DNA of 64,000 bases from Spirochaetia bacterium (GTDB lineage Bacteria; Spirochaetota; Spirochaetia; Treponematales; Treponemataceae): contig CAAGBC010000038.1 in NCBI GenBank assembly GCA_900767955.1, positions 3,001 to 67,000 of the forward strand. Reading direction: 5' to 3'. Both the position numbers and the translations under genes were made by a program. Positions within the stretch are counted from its first letter, which is position 1. The number at the start of each line of letters is the position of its first letter. This document shows positions 1 to 8,500 of the stretch, one piece after another. The notes under the pieces are model-generated. The model had not been told where the DNA came from. It did no database searches and saw only the letters and a list, made by a program, of their open reading frames with translations.

Positions 1-1572
1 TGATTTTGCTAATTCAGTTTTTCCAACACCTGTAGGCCCAACGAACAAAAACATTGCTTGTGGTTTTTCTGGATTTTTAAATCCTGCCCTACCCTGCTTA
101 ACTGTTTTACAAACTGATAAAACTGCTTGATTCTGTCCGTAAATTATTTCAAAAATATTTGTTTCAATATTCTTTAATTTTTCTTTTTCATTGCCAGCAA
201 CTGTTTCAATAGCAACTTTGGCCATACTAGAAACAATTTTTTTCACAACTAAAGGAGTAACCATTGGAACTTTGTTAGAAACTTTTTGATTTCCCAAGAA
301 TCCGCCCGTTCCACTTATTTTTACAAAAGAACCTGCTTCATCTATTACATCTATTGCTTTATCAGGCAACCGTCTATCTGGTAAATATTTCACAGATAAA
401 TTTACAGCTTCTTCAATTGCTTGATTTGTATATTTTACATTGTGATATTTTTGATATTTAGTAATAAGTCCTTTTAATATTTTTACAGTTTCTTCATTTG
501 TTGGTTCGTTTATATCAATTTTTTGAAAACGCCTTGCAAGTGCTTTGTCTTTTTCAAAATTTTTTGCGTATTCATCATAAGTTGTTGAACCAATACAACG
601 GATTTTTCCAGAGGATAAAAACGGTTTTAGTAAATTTGCTGCATCTATTTGTGTATTTCCGTTTGTTCCTGCGCCCATAATCATGTGAATTTCATCAATA
701 AACAAAATTGATTTTTTATTTTCTACAAGTTCTTCTACAACTGTGTGAAGACGATCTTCAAAATCACCCCTAAACTTTGAACCAGCTAACAAAAGACCAA
801 TATCTAACGCATAAACAGAAAAATCTTTTAATTCCGAAGGAACTTGCCCATTTACAATTCGCTGAGCTAAACCTTGTGTAATTGCAGTTTTTCCAACACC
901 TGCGTCTCCAACATGCAACGGATTATTTTTTACGCGACGACACAAAATCTGAATTGTTCGTTCAATTTCATCATTTCTGCCAATTAAAGCATCATAAGCA
1001 CCTTCTTTTGCTAGCTTTGTCATATCAACAGTAAATCGCTCCAAAGCTGATTTTTTTGTTGATTTTTCTTCTGTGGCAAAATCTGGCTCGCTTTTATCTC
1101 TTTCGGAATTAGATTTTTTTAATTCTTTATTTCGTTTTTTGCTAATAACTTCCAAAAGGTGTAATTTTTCTACTCCACCTTTTTTCATAAAGTATGAACA
1201 ATAATTTTTATGCTCATCTAGCATACTGACTAAAACATCTGTAACATCTAAAACTGTTCTATCGCTTGCAACACAATGAAACACAGCTCTATTCATAACA
1301 GACTGAAAACCAACTGTTTCCACAGGGTCATTAGATTTTTCTTCAGTTTCCTCTAGCCTTTCTTTTATAGGAACTTTTGTTGCTAAATAATTATTTACAT
1401 TTTGAGATATTTCAACGGGATTTGCCCCGCATTCTGAAAGAATTTCTTTTACAAATTCTGTTTCCACCGCAGAGGCAAGCAAATGTTCAGGTGTCATAAA
1501 TTCATGTTTGTATCTACGGGCTTGAACTAATGCATCTGTAATAATTTTTGACAATATATTAGTTATTTTCAT
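1..1572 (-). CDS. clpA: ATP-dependent Clp protease ATPase subunit ClpA (3' end outside window)
   Basis: AAA+ unfoldase that feeds substrates, including N-degron substrates brought by ClpS, to ClpP in the cytoplasm. 524 codons are present. The start reads MKITNILSKIITDALVQARR, followed by a Clp N-terminal domain (motif TPEHLLASAV). The first AAA module has a Walker A reading GDAGVGKTA and a Walker B reading ILFIDEIH. The window edge cuts the gene just after the second-module Walker A, GPTGVGKTELAK. The ATG overlaps the clpS stop by 4 nt (ATGA), so the two are probably translationally coupled. The second AAA module and the ClpP-binding loop lie outside the window. No frameshift is visible. Adjacent clpS distinguishes it from ClpB or ClpC. 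Confidence 0.95.
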   Translation of the reverse strand, partial: MKITNILSKIITDALVQARRYKHEFMTPEHLLASAVETEFVKEILSECGANPVEISQNVNNYLATKVPIKERLEETEEKSNDPVETVGFQSVMNRAVFHCVASDRTVLDVTDVLVSMLDEHKNYCSYFMKKGGVEKLHLLEVISKKRNKELKKSNSERDKSEPDFATEEKSTKKSALERFTVDMTKLAKEGAYDALIGRNDEIERTIQILCRRVKNNPLHVGDAGVGKTAITQGLAQRIVNGQVPSELKDFSVYALDIGLLLAGSKFRGDFEDRLHTVVEELVENKKSILFIDEIHMIMGAGTNGNTQIDAANLLKPFLSSGKIRCIGSTTYDEYAKNFEKDKALARRFQKIDINEPTNEETVKILKGLITKYQKYHNVKYTNQAIEEAVNLSVKYLPDRRLPDKAIDVIDEAGSFVKISGTGGFLGNQKVSNKVPMVTPLVVKKIVSSMAKVAIETVAGNEKEKLKNIETNIFEIIYGQNQAVLSVCKTVKQGRAGFKNPEKPQAMFLFVGPTGVGKTELAKS

Positions 1573-1880
1573 TTTTTTCTTACTTCAATCCTCAATGGGA
1601 ATTCATTTTTCTTTGCTCTAGTAGTTGCTATAGAAGCTCTTGTTACTGCAATGTCATAAGTATAAGTTCCTACTATTGCGGAACCTGAATTATGAACTAA
1701 TTCCATTAAATCTGTTGCAGTTTGTTCATCTTTATTAAAAACAGAAACTAAAATATCTACTACAAAATCCTTTGTTGTGTAATCATCATTAAAAAAAATC
1801 ACTTCACATTCAGGAGGCAATTCTATAACAGCGTTATCTTCAATTTTTGAATTATTTAATTCTTGACTATCAACTGACAT
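1569..1880 (-). CDS. clpS: Clp protease adaptor ClpS
   Basis: Small adaptor that binds N-degron substrates and delivers them to ClpA. I chose the ATG giving MSVDSQELNN (103 aa). A TTG 12 codons upstream keeps the frame open, but ClpS tails are usually short and the TTG has no better ribosome site. The core is family-like: VIFFNDDYTTKDFVVDIL, then LMELVHNSGSAIVGTYTYDIA, where family members usually have a His-containing stretch reading VHxxGxAVVG. The 3' end overlaps clpA by 4 nt, so clpS is first in a clpSA operon. It is divergent from the rhomboid gene. Confidence 0.92.
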   Translation of the reverse strand: MSVDSQELNNSKIEDNAVIELPPECEVIFFNDDYTTKDFVVDILVSVFNKDEQTATDLMELVHNSGSAIVGTYTYDIAVTRASIATTRAKKNEFPLRIEVRKK

Positions 1881-1916
1881 ATAAATAAATATAACACAAA
1901 ACAAAGGCCTTTCCAA

Positions 1917-1944
1917 TTGAAAATAATATGTAATTTTGTATAAT
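1917..1944 (+). promoter_or_regulatory. Promoter of the rhomboid gene (likely leaderless)
   Basis: TTGAAA at 1917-1922, a 16-bp spacer and TATAAT at 1939-1944. The ATG follows only 7 nt after the -10 box and there is no Shine-Dalgarno sequence, so transcription probably starts at or next to the ATG. Confidence 0.75.
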
Positions 1945-1951
1945 TTTATTT

Positions 1952-2671
1952 ATGTCAAAAAAGAATTCTTTCTTCAAAAATTTACGAATAACTTACAACG
2001 CACCTGTAACTTTAACTTTTGCGTTAATTTCAGCATTAATTTTATTAATTGATTCACTTTTCTTGAACAACAACTTGATTCCTGCAATTTTTACAGCACC
2101 AAGCAATTCAACATTTCATTTTAATCAACCGTTGGATTATCTTAGATTAATTCTACACATTTTTGGTCACAGCGACTGGAATCATCTTATTTCTAATATG
2201 TCATTTATTCTTTTGCTTGGCCCAATGCTAGAAGAACGATACGGTTCTGGAATTTTATCTTTAATGATGGTTGTAACAGCCCTTGTTACAGGAGTTTTAA
2301 ACGCTTGTTTTAGCACTTTTCCTATGGTAGGCTCTAGCGACATAGCATTTATGATGATTTTACTAGCATCATTTACTTCTCTTTCCAAAAACGAAATTCC
2401 ACTATCATTTATTTTAATTTTAATTTTATACATTGGAAGAGAAATCGTAGGCCATCAACAAAAAGACAACATTGCAATTTTTGCACACATTGCAGGTGGT
2501 TTATGCGGAAGTTTATTTGCATTTTTGGCAACTCCAAAACAAAAGGCAACTTCTACAACAAAAAAAGTCACTTCTGCAAAAAAATCAGAAGGAACTACTT
2601 CTTCTAATAAAACAAAAAAACCTACCACAAGTAGCGATGATACTACAGTAGTAGGTTCTATTGAATTGTAA
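1952..2671 (+). CDS. Rhomboid-family intramembrane serine protease
   Basis: Polytopic inner-membrane protein that should cleave transmembrane substrates within the bilayer. 239 aa, with hydrophobic segments at about 20-38, 83-92, 101-120, 131-143, 151-162 and 174-193. Rhomboid hallmarks are HxxxN (H78, N82), the Ser motif region GSSD (S129) and the His of AHIAGG (H179). The usual GxSG is GSSD here, so the residue after the Ser is Asp, a departure from the common form that could affect activity. The last 45 residues are a Lys/Ser/Thr-rich low-complexity tail, probably cytoplasmic. The gene stands alone, ends 20 nt from the convergent serA stop, and appears to be translated from a leaderless transcript. 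Confidence 0.85.
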   Translation: MSKKNSFFKNLRITYNAPVTLTFALISALILLIDSLFLNNNLIPAIFTAPSNSTFHFNQPLDYLRLILHIFGHSDWNHLISNMSFILLLGPMLEERYGSGILSLMMVVTALVTGVLNACFSTFPMVGSSDIAFMMILLASFTSLSKNEIPLSFILILILYIGREIVGHQQKDNIAIFAHIAGGLCGSLFAFLATPKQKATSTTKKVTSAKKSEGTTSSNKTKKPTTSSDDTTVVGSIEL

Positions 2672-2691
2672 ATCAAATATTACAAGTTTAA

Positions 2692-3870
2692 TTAAGCGTA
2701 AATAGGACGAACTTTTGTAACGCCTTCAATTGCTGCAAGGCTTTCAACTGTTTCGTTCTGAACAACGCCATCAACATCAATGATATTATATGCAATATCA
2801 CCACGATTTTGATTAATCATTCCAGCAATATTTAATTTTGCTTCACCAAGGATTGTAGTAAATTTAGAAACCATTCCTGGTTCATTTTTGTGAGAAACAC
2901 ATAAACGTGTTCCACCTGCTGGAATTGGATTATCTGTTACAGTTCTTGGGAAATTTACTGAATTCACAATATTTCCGTTTTCTAAGAAATCACGAAGTTC
3001 TTTTACTGCCATTTCTGCACAGTTTTCTTCTGCTTCTGGAGTAGATGCTCCAAGATGTGGAAGACAAATGATTTTTGGATTACCAATAAATTCTTCTGCT
3101 GCAAAGTCTGTAACTAATGCTGCAACTTTTCCACTTGCGATTGCATCAAGAATATCTGCATTATTTACAAGTCCACCACGAGCAAGATTCAAAATGCGAA
3201 CACCATTTTTCATAATTTTTAATGTATTTGCATTAATCATTCCCTTTGTATCATTTGTCTGTGGAACATGAAGTGTAACATAATCTGATTTTGTCAAAAG
3301 TGTATCTAATGTTTCTGCGTGTTTTACATTATGATCCAAAGACCAAGCTGCATTTACAGAAAGGAATGGGTCATAACCAATTACTTCCATTCCAAATTTA
3401 ATTGCAAGATTTGCAACCATAGCACCAATTGCACCAAGACCAATTACACCAAGTGTTTTTCCTTTAAGTTCTGGTCCAACAAACTGGCTTTTGCCTTTTT
3501 CTGAAAGTTCAGGGATTTCATCACCTTTTCCTGCCAATCCATCAACCCATTTATTTGCAGCAATAACTGGACGGCTAGCAAGCAAAAGTCCTGTAATAAC
3601 AAGTTCTTTTACAGCGTTTGCATTTGCTCCAGGTGTATTAAATACAACAACACCTTTTTCTGAAAGTTCAGCAATTGGAATATTATTTGTTCCAGCGCCT
3701 GCACGAGCAATTGCTTTTACGCTTTCTGATAATTCCATTCCGTGCATATCTTGTGAACGAACTAAGATTGCATCTGGATTATTAATATCTGAAGCAACTT
3801 CGTAATTATCCAAAGGAAAATGATTTAATCCTTTTGAACTAATTTTATTTAATGTTTGAATTTTATACAT
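2692..3870 (-). CDS. serA: D-3-phosphoglycerate dehydrogenase
   Basis: NAD-dependent oxidation of 3-phosphoglycerate to 3-phosphohydroxypyruvate, the first step of serine synthesis. 392 aa, typical of the shorter SerA type with one C-terminal ACT domain. Visible features are the Rossmann loop GVIGLGAIGAMVANLA, the Arg motif LNLARGGLVNN, the catalytic-His motif CLPHLGAST, and an ACT domain from about residue 320 (RLCVSHKNEPGMVSKFTTIL). It lies 17 nt downstream of serC in the rex-serC-serA operon. Because the reaction makes NADH, control by the NADH sensor Rex is logical. Confidence 0.96.
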   Translation of the reverse strand: MYKIQTLNKISSKGLNHFPLDNYEVASDINNPDAILVRSQDMHGMELSESVKAIARAGAGTNNIPIAELSEKGVVVFNTPGANANAVKELVITGLLLASRPVIAANKWVDGLAGKGDEIPELSEKGKSQFVGPELKGKTLGVIGLGAIGAMVANLAIKFGMEVIGYDPFLSVNAAWSLDHNVKHAETLDTLLTKSDYVTLHVPQTNDTKGMINANTLKIMKNGVRILNLARGGLVNNADILDAIASGKVAALVTDFAAEEFIGNPKIICLPHLGASTPEAEENCAEMAVKELRDFLENGNIVNSVNFPRTVTDNPIPAGGTRLCVSHKNEPGMVSKFTTILGEAKLNIAGMINQNRGDIAYNIIDVDGVVQNETVESLAAIEGVTKVRPIYA

Positions 3871-3887
3871 ATTTAATTCCTACTTAT

Positions 3888-4985
3888 TTATTGATTTTCT
3901 TTTGCAAATTTATCCATAAATGCGATTAATGCTTTTACACCTTCTAGTGACATTGCATTATAAATTGAAGCACGCATTCCACCTACTAATCTGTGACCAG
4001 CAAGATTTACTAAACCTGCTTCACTAGCTTCTTTTACAAATTTTTTGTTAATAACATTTGCTTTTTCTGCATCTGTTTCTTTTGTAAGGAAAGGAACATT
4101 CATTAAAGAACGGCTACCTTTTTCTGCTGTTGCACGATAGTAATCGCTGTTATCAAGATAATCGTAAAGAAGGTTTGCTTTTTCGTCATTGCGTTTTTTC
4201 ATTCCTTCTGCGCCACCATTGCGTTCAATCCATTCAAGAACTTTTCCCATTACATAAATTGTGTAACATGGAGGTGTATTGTACATAGAATCAGCATCAG
4301 CATGAATTTTATATGAAAGCATTGTTGGTGTTTTTTCTAATGTTTCTTCTTTAATTAAATCTTCACGAATAATTACAAGAGTAACACCTGCAGGAGCCAA
4401 GTTTTTCTGAGCACCAGCAAAAAGAACAGCAAATTTTGAAACATCTAATGGTTCAGAAAGAATACAAGATGAAATATCTGCAACCAAAGGAATGTCTCCA
4501 GTTTCTGGAATGTATTCATAATGAGTACCCATAATTGTGTTATTTAAACAAATATATGCGTAATCGTAATCACCTTCGATTTTTTCTACTCTTGGAATGT
4601 AGCAAAAACCTTTATCTTCTGAAGAAGCAAGAACATCAACATCAATGTATTTTTTTGCTTCTGAAATTGCTTTTTTTGCCCAAACACCAGTATTAATGTA
4701 TGCAGCTTTGTGATGTTTCAATCCAAGATTCATAGGAATCATTGCAAACTGTGTAGAAGCTCCGCCCTGAAGGAATAATACTTTATAATTTTCTGGAACA
4801 TTCATTAGTTTACGAATAAGTTTTTCTGCATTTTCAATAATTGGTAAATATGCAGAAGATCTATGGCTCATTTCCATTACAGACTGGCCTGTTCCATTGT
4901 AATCAAGCATTTCTGCTGCAACTTCATTTAATACTTCTTCTGGTAAACAAGAAGGTCCTGCTGAAAAATTGTAAACACGACTCAT
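3888..4985 (-). CDS. serC: Phosphoserine aminotransferase
   Basis: PLP enzyme converting 3-phosphohydroxypyruvate and glutamate to phosphoserine. 365 aa, full length. It starts MSRVYNFSAGPSCLPEEVL, the classical N-terminal signature. The PLP-binding Lys is in the FAGAQKNLAPAG motif and the C-terminal motif is GHRLVGGMRASIYNAMS. It sits between rex (33-nt gap) and serA (17-nt gap), all on the minus strand, and completes the first two serine-pathway steps. serB is not in the window. Confidence 0.97.
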   Translation of the reverse strand: MSRVYNFSAGPSCLPEEVLNEVAAEMLDYNGTGQSVMEMSHRSSAYLPIIENAEKLIRKLMNVPENYKVLFLQGGASTQFAMIPMNLGLKHHKAAYINTGVWAKKAISEAKKYIDVDVLASSEDKGFCYIPRVEKIEGDYDYAYICLNNTIMGTHYEYIPETGDIPLVADISSCILSEPLDVSKFAVLFAGAQKNLAPAGVTLVIIREDLIKEETLEKTPTMLSYKIHADADSMYNTPPCYTIYVMGKVLEWIERNGGAEGMKKRNDEKANLLYDYLDNSDYYRATAEKGSRSLMNVPFLTKETDAEKANVINKKFVKEASEAGLVNLAGHRLVGGMRASIYNAMSLEGVKALIAFMDKFAKENQ

Positions 4986-5018
4986 TTTATAACCTCATAA
5001 TAAAAATTATTTTAAAAA

Positions 5019-5618
5019 TTATATTGATACATTTAACAACGCCGAAACAGGAGATACATTTTCAATTTTTACTGATTCCCCAAGATTCAACACTGTTGAA
5101 GTATAATTTACGATTCCTTTTATTCCGCACTTTTCTAATCTAAGTGCAACATTTTGTGCATCTTTTTCTAAAACACACAAAATTGCGTATTCTATTTTTT
5201 CTGCTGAAATTACAGATTCCAATCGTGACAAAGGATACAAAGGAAATGTTGATCTCAAAATTTCTGTTCTGTTTACATTTGCATCAAAACCAGCAACAAT
5301 CTGAAATCCACTTCCTAAAAAAATACTTGTATCAAGCATGGCAGCACCAATTCTTCCAAGCCCCACGATACAGCACTTTTTTTCTTCTGTTTTTTCAATT
5401 CCAAGTACTTGTATAATAGAATATTTTAATTTTTCTACATCATAACCATTTGAAACTCCACCAGAAATTCCTGCGCTTTTTAAGTCAAATCTAACTAAAG
5501 AATCTTTCCAGCCAGATATGCGACTTATTTCTACAGATGTAATTCTTTGAAGTTTTACATCATCTAGCAACTTTATCAACGCAACTAAACGACGCTTTGT
5601 TGGTTCTGAAATACTCAT
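5019..5618 (-). CDS. rex: Redox-sensing transcriptional repressor Rex
   Basis: Dimeric repressor that leaves DNA when NADH/NAD+ rises. The chosen ATG (MSISEPTKRR, 199 aa) has an AAAGG site about 9 nt upstream, better than the 15-codon TTG extension. An N-terminal winged helix (RITSVEISRISGWKDSLVRF, then GYDVEKLKYSIIQVLG) is followed by a Rossmann domain with the loop VGLGRIGAAML and the motif GFQIVAGFD. It is first in rex-serC-serA. A palindrome matching the Rex consensus lies about 115 nt upstream of the start, implying autoregulation and redox control of serine synthesis. Confidence 0.88.
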   Translation of the reverse strand: MSISEPTKRRLVALIKLLDDVKLQRITSVEISRISGWKDSLVRFDLKSAGISGGVSNGYDVEKLKYSIIQVLGIEKTEEKKCCIVGLGRIGAAMLDTSIFLGSGFQIVAGFDANVNRTEILRSTFPLYPLSRLESVISAEKIEYAILCVLEKDAQNVALRLEKCGIKGIVNYTSTVLNLGESVKIENVSPVSALLNVSI

Positions 5619-5731
5619 AACAGAATACCTTTTTATTATAATAATTTGGATTTTTTGGAACAATTAAAATTCAAGTAGCAAATCTTTGTTTTTACACAAA
5701 ACTTGCATAAAAACTTAAAATTTACATTTTA

Positions 5732-5749
5732 CTGTGAAATATTTCACAA
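5732..5749. promoter_or_regulatory. Rex operator
   Basis: CTGTGAAATATTTCACAA contains a perfect 16-bp palindrome (TGTGAAATATTTCACA, 5733-5748). This is essentially the known Rex operator, TTGTGAAATATTTCACAA, with one outer mismatch. It is upstream of rex and downstream of the transglycosylase terminator, so the rex operon is its evident target. Confidence 0.85.
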
Positions 5750-5767
5750 TGATTTTTTCACAAAGAC

Positions 5768-5811
5768 AAAAAAAAAGCAAGGCCGGAAAAAGAATGGGAA
5801 ACGACCTTGCT
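5768..5811 (-). terminator. Terminator of the lytic transglycosylase gene
   Basis: On the minus strand, AGCAAGGTC (from 5811) pairs with GGCCTTGCT, with one mismatch, around a roughly 18-nt loop. A run of T (complement of 5768-5776) follows. It isolates the transglycosylase gene from the rex promoter. Confidence 0.8.
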
Positions 5812-5855
5812 ATATATTAATTAAGGAGGACAATTTTATTCATCTAAAATATCGG

Positions 5856-6623
5856 TTACTTAAAAAATGCAACGGATATTCCAGACATTGGTTGTGAAGT
5901 TTCGTAATAAGCTAAAACTTCTTCAGCAAAAAGCTTTTCTAATTTATCTTGATAAGCTTTAATTTTGCCTACATAATTTAATGTTGACTCTGGTGTTCTT
6001 CCTGAACGAACCTTGTTTGTACCTGCATTATACATTGCAAGTCCTGTAACTTCGTTTCCTGCAACATTCAAACAAAAACGAAGATGTGACATTCCATATT
6101 TTGCACTAACAGCTGGATTAAAAAAATCTTCTTCTTCCAACTGAGGGAATGAACGATTATTCAACTGAAACAAACCTCTATCAATAGAAGCATTTGTATT
6201 TTTGTTTACAGCGTTTACTTTATATCTACTTTCTGTATAAGCAAGTGCAAATGCCAAAGAAAGTGGAATATCATTTTTTTCTGCTTCTTCAAGGATTGCT
6301 AAAGAAACATCTCTGTTTCCTGTAACATGCAAGTAAAACCATTCTACTGCACCTTTTGAAGAAGGCTGTCGGTATAAAGCTAATCCATCATCACCACGAA
6401 TTGCTTTTTCTGATTTAAAACCAACTTCATGAATTAATGCCCCGAATTCTGCAACAACTTCATTTTCTACTTCTGAAGCAGCTTTTACAACAGGAAGGAA
6501 TTTTTGTGTTGATTTTGATGGACAAGAAAGCGCAACTACAATAGCTACAACAATAAAAACTGCACAAATGATTATGTAGTTTTTGCAACTAGAAATAAAC
6601 GAATTATTTTCAATCTGTGTCAT
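5856..6623 (-). CDS. Membrane-anchored lytic transglycosylase (SLT fold)
   Basis: Probable peptidoglycan-cleaving muramidase-like enzyme in the periplasm. The start at MTQIENNSF (255 aa) has GGAG 7 nt upstream and beats the TTG five codons earlier. An N-terminal transmembrane segment (about 17-33) is followed by a linker and an SLT-like domain with catalytic Glu131 in ALAYTESRY. GLFQLN and LAMYNAGTNKVR, the family's GxxQ and AYNAG motifs, also appear. The gene has its own terminator and is not in an obvious operon. Substrate and septal or sidewall role cannot be told from sequence. Confidence 0.85.
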   Translation of the reverse strand: MTQIENNSFISSCKNYIIICAVFIVVAIVVALSCPSKSTQKFLPVVKAASEVENEVVAEFGALIHEVGFKSEKAIRGDDGLALYRQPSSKGAVEWFYLHVTGNRDVSLAILEEAEKNDIPLSLAFALAYTESRYKVNAVNKNTNASIDRGLFQLNNRSFPQLEEEDFFNPAVSAKYGMSHLRFCLNVAGNEVTGLAMYNAGTNKVRSGRTPESTLNYVGKIKAYQDKLEKLFAEEVLAYYETSQPMSGISVAFFK

Positions 6624-6787
6624 TTTAATCTCCAACACGAGTTTCAGATTCTAAGCCACACATCACAAATATAATCTTTTATTAAACTATCCGACAACTG
6701 AATAATGACATATTTTTAGATTCTGTTCAAGAGAAAATAATTAATTTTAATGAAAAACTGTGAAAAATAATTAAAAATTACGAAAAC

Positions 6788-6805
6788 TTTGCGTTATTTC
6801 GCAAA
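6788..6805 (-). terminator. Weak stem-loop after the 189-aa gene
   Basis: TTTGCG and CGCAAA arms around a 6-nt loop, just beyond the stop of the minus-strand gene, followed by an interrupted T-rich stretch. The stem is short, so the assignment is tentative. Confidence 0.4.
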
Positions 6806-6808
6806 TGA

Positions 6809-7378
6809 TTACATTTTATACAAAACAAAACCGCTTTCAGAAACTTTCGCAAGCATTGCATTTTCATCAGACCAAGTTTTTTCTGCAAAATATAAATAAT
6901 GCTGATGCTTTGCAGACATTTCAGAAACGAACCACATTGTCCAACTATTTTCATCTAATGCACTTGATTTATCTTTTTCCAAAAACTGAACAGGTATTTC
7001 AAAACCAACAACAGCTTGGCAATCTTTTATTCGTCTAGCAGTATGTTTCATTGCAGAAATAACGGAATCTGCATCTTCTGAAGTTTCAAAAGATTTTTCC
7101 ACAACTGGAATAACAAAAACAAAACTTTTACCGTTTTCAATATTTTTTAAACAATCTCTGAACTTTGCAAGAATTTCTTCATTGTAATTGCCATCTGAAA
7201 TTTCTACACTTTTTACAGGAACTTTTACACCTACAACAGAATAATCATCAAGTGGATGTTCCGAATTCAAAAAATCATCTAATTCATAAACACAAATATT
7301 TTCTGTAGGCAAAACTTTATTATCATTAATACAAACTAATTCGCCATTTTGATATTTTAATAACGGTTCAAATTTCAT
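6809..7378 (-). CDS. Hypothetical protein, 189 aa
   Basis: I do not recognise the family. It starts MKFEPLLKYQNGELVCINDN and appears soluble, with no signal peptide or membrane segment. The composition is acidic, with alternating beta-like (VVGVKVPVKSVEI, SFVFVIPVV) and helical stretches, which suggests a compact alpha/beta domain. It is monocistronic on the minus strand, with palindromic repeats in the 150 nt upstream and a weak hairpin downstream. Codon use looks like its neighbours, so it is probably a resident gene. Confidence 0.7.
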   Translation of the reverse strand: MKFEPLLKYQNGELVCINDNKVLPTENICVYELDDFLNSEHPLDDYSVVGVKVPVKSVEISDGNYNEEILAKFRDCLKNIENGKSFVFVIPVVEKSFETSEDADSVISAMKHTARRIKDCQAVVGFEIPVQFLEKDKSSALDENSWTMWFVSEMSAKHQHYLYFAEKTWSDENAMLAKVSESGFVLYKM

Positions 7379-7401
7379 TTTAATTCCTTCAAATACGTCC
7401 G

Positions 7402-7469
7402 GTCAAGGCACGCTTTGCTCAAGGCCTTGACTCGGCCGTTTTTAGGGTTCTTCAAGCATTGTAGAACCC
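7402..7469. repeat. Two palindromic intergenic elements in tandem
   Basis: First hairpin: GTCAAGGC (7402-7409) with GCCTTGAC (7424-7431). Second hairpin: GGGTTCT (7445-7451) with AGAACCC (7463-7469). The first resembles the palindrome at 43351-43389, which also has GTCAAGG/CCTTGAC arms and an ACGC next to one arm, so a second dispersed repeat family is likely. Confidence 0.6.
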
Positions 7470-7473
7470 AAAT

Positions 7474-7511
7474 AAAAAAAGACCTTTATGCATTTTTACA
7501 CAAAGGCCTTT
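7474..7511 (-). terminator. Terminator of ptsN
   Basis: On the minus strand a 13-bp stem (AAAGGCCTTTGTG with CATAAAGGTCTTT, two G-T wobbles) around an 8-nt loop, followed by a run of seven T. It is 20 nt past the ptsN stop. Confidence 0.85.
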
Positions 7512-7530
7512 GTACTAAGCAGAATAAAAA

Positions 7531-7977
7531 CTATTCTGTAAGAATTTTTATAACTTCAGCTTTATCCTGTGTGCTTAAAATCTGTTGACGCTTTTCTGCA
7601 CTTTTGAACAAAAGACTAACTTCTGCAAGGAACTGAAGATGTGGACCTGTTTTGTTCACAGGTGACAAAGTCATAATGAAAATTCTACATGGTTCTTGAT
7701 CAAGTGAATCGAAATCTACAGGGTTATCAGAAATTCCGATACAAGCAACAAGATCAGTAACACTATCTGTTTTTCCATGTGGAATCGCAATACCGTGTTT
7801 CATACCAGTTGACATTTTGCGTTCTCTATCAAGGACGCATTCTTTAGCACCTGCTTTATCAGTTACTTTTCCTGCCTTTACTAGTATATTCAACATTTCG
7901 TCAATAATTTCTTCTTTAGTAGTTCCCTTCAAGTGAAGGTTTACTGTATCAGTTGTTAAAACAGTTCTCAAATCCAT
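7531..7977 (-). CDS. ptsN: PTS EIIA protein of the nitrogen/fructose (PtsN-like) class
   Basis: 148-aa EIIA type 2 domain, accepting phosphate from HPr/NPr on a His. The start is MDLRTVLTTDTVNLHLKG. The active-site signature GMKHGIAIPHGKTD places the phospho-His at H67, with H61 nearby. The C-terminal part reads LSPVNKTGPHLQFLAEVSLLF, typical of the family. No EIIB or EIIC partner is nearby, favouring a regulatory PtsN role over sugar transport, as in treponemes with incomplete PTS. The ATG lies 6 nt after a -10-like box and lacks a Shine-Dalgarno site, so the mRNA may be leaderless. Confidence 0.85.
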   Translation of the reverse strand: MDLRTVLTTDTVNLHLKGTTKEEIIDEMLNILVKAGKVTDKAGAKECVLDRERKMSTGMKHGIAIPHGKTDSVTDLVACIGISDNPVDFDSLDQEPCRIFIMTLSPVNKTGPHLQFLAEVSLLFKSAEKRQQILSTQDKAEVIKILTE

Positions 7978-7983
7978 AAATTC

Positions 7984-8012
7984 AGTTTATTTGCTGGAAT
8001 GATTTATGTCAA
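7984..8012 (-). promoter_or_regulatory. Promoter of ptsN (likely leaderless)
   Basis: On the minus strand TTGACA (8012-8007), a 17-bp spacer and TAAACT (7989-7984). The ATG begins 7 nt downstream of the -10 end. Confidence 0.6.
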
Positions 8013-8061
8013 GAAAAAAACTTTAAAATACTTAAAAATATTTAAAAAGACTTTACCAATA

Positions 8062-8089
8062 TTGAAAAACTCCCAAATTATGATATAGT
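8062..8089 (+). promoter_or_regulatory. Promoter of the 133-aa gene (likely leaderless)
   Basis: TTGAAA (8062-8067), a 16-bp spacer and TATAGT (8084-8089). The ATG is at 8097, 7 nt later, with no ribosome site. It is divergent from the ptsN promoter. Confidence 0.65.
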
Positions 8090-8096
8090 TACACCC

Positions 8097-8498
8097 ATGA
8101 CAAATATTCAAAAATTTCGTACAGATATTCAAAAGTTAATCAAACACTACAGAGCTGAACATTCAAAATACAACATAGAAGAAGTTTCTAATCAAATCAT
8201 AAGTTTCTTTGAAAAAGAAAGCACTTGCCCAAGAACTTTATCAGGTGCAGTTGCTCAATATTGGAAAGAAGAATTTATTGATACTTCAGCAGACCCAGAA
8301 AACGAACCTTCAATGGACAATATAAATATTCTTGGGGCTTTGCTATCTTTTTTGGAAGCAACAGATGAAGATGAAGATTTACTTTCTGACAAAAACTGGA
8401 AAGACCTTGCTGAACTAGTTACATACGAAGCAGAAGATTTACCTATTGATATTTTACAAGCATTAATGTCAACACTTGTAAGAAAAAGCGCAATATAA
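8097..8498 (+). CDS. Hypothetical acidic protein, 133 aa
   Basis: Family not recognised. It is soluble, predicted mostly helical and strongly acidic in its second half (EATDEDEDLLSD, YEAEDLPIDIL). The N-terminus MTNIQKFRTDIQKLIKHYRAEH is a basic amphipathic helix. Its stop is 2 nt before the radical SAM gene's ATG, so the two are almost certainly co-transcribed and perhaps coupled. It could be an accessory subunit of that enzyme, but nothing in the sequence proves it. Confidence 0.75.
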   Translation: MTNIQKFRTDIQKLIKHYRAEHSKYNIEEVSNQIISFFEKESTCPRTLSGAVAQYWKEEFIDTSADPENEPSMDNINILGALLSFLEATDEDEDLLSDKNWKDLAELVTYEAEDLPIDILQALMSTLVRKSAI

Positions 8499-8500
8499 AA

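Noticed and set aside
5703..5897. 64-aa plus-strand frame with AAGGAGG near 5822
   Set aside because: It runs through the terminator and Rex operator and into the transglycosylase gene; the AAGGAGG lies inside the frame, not before it.
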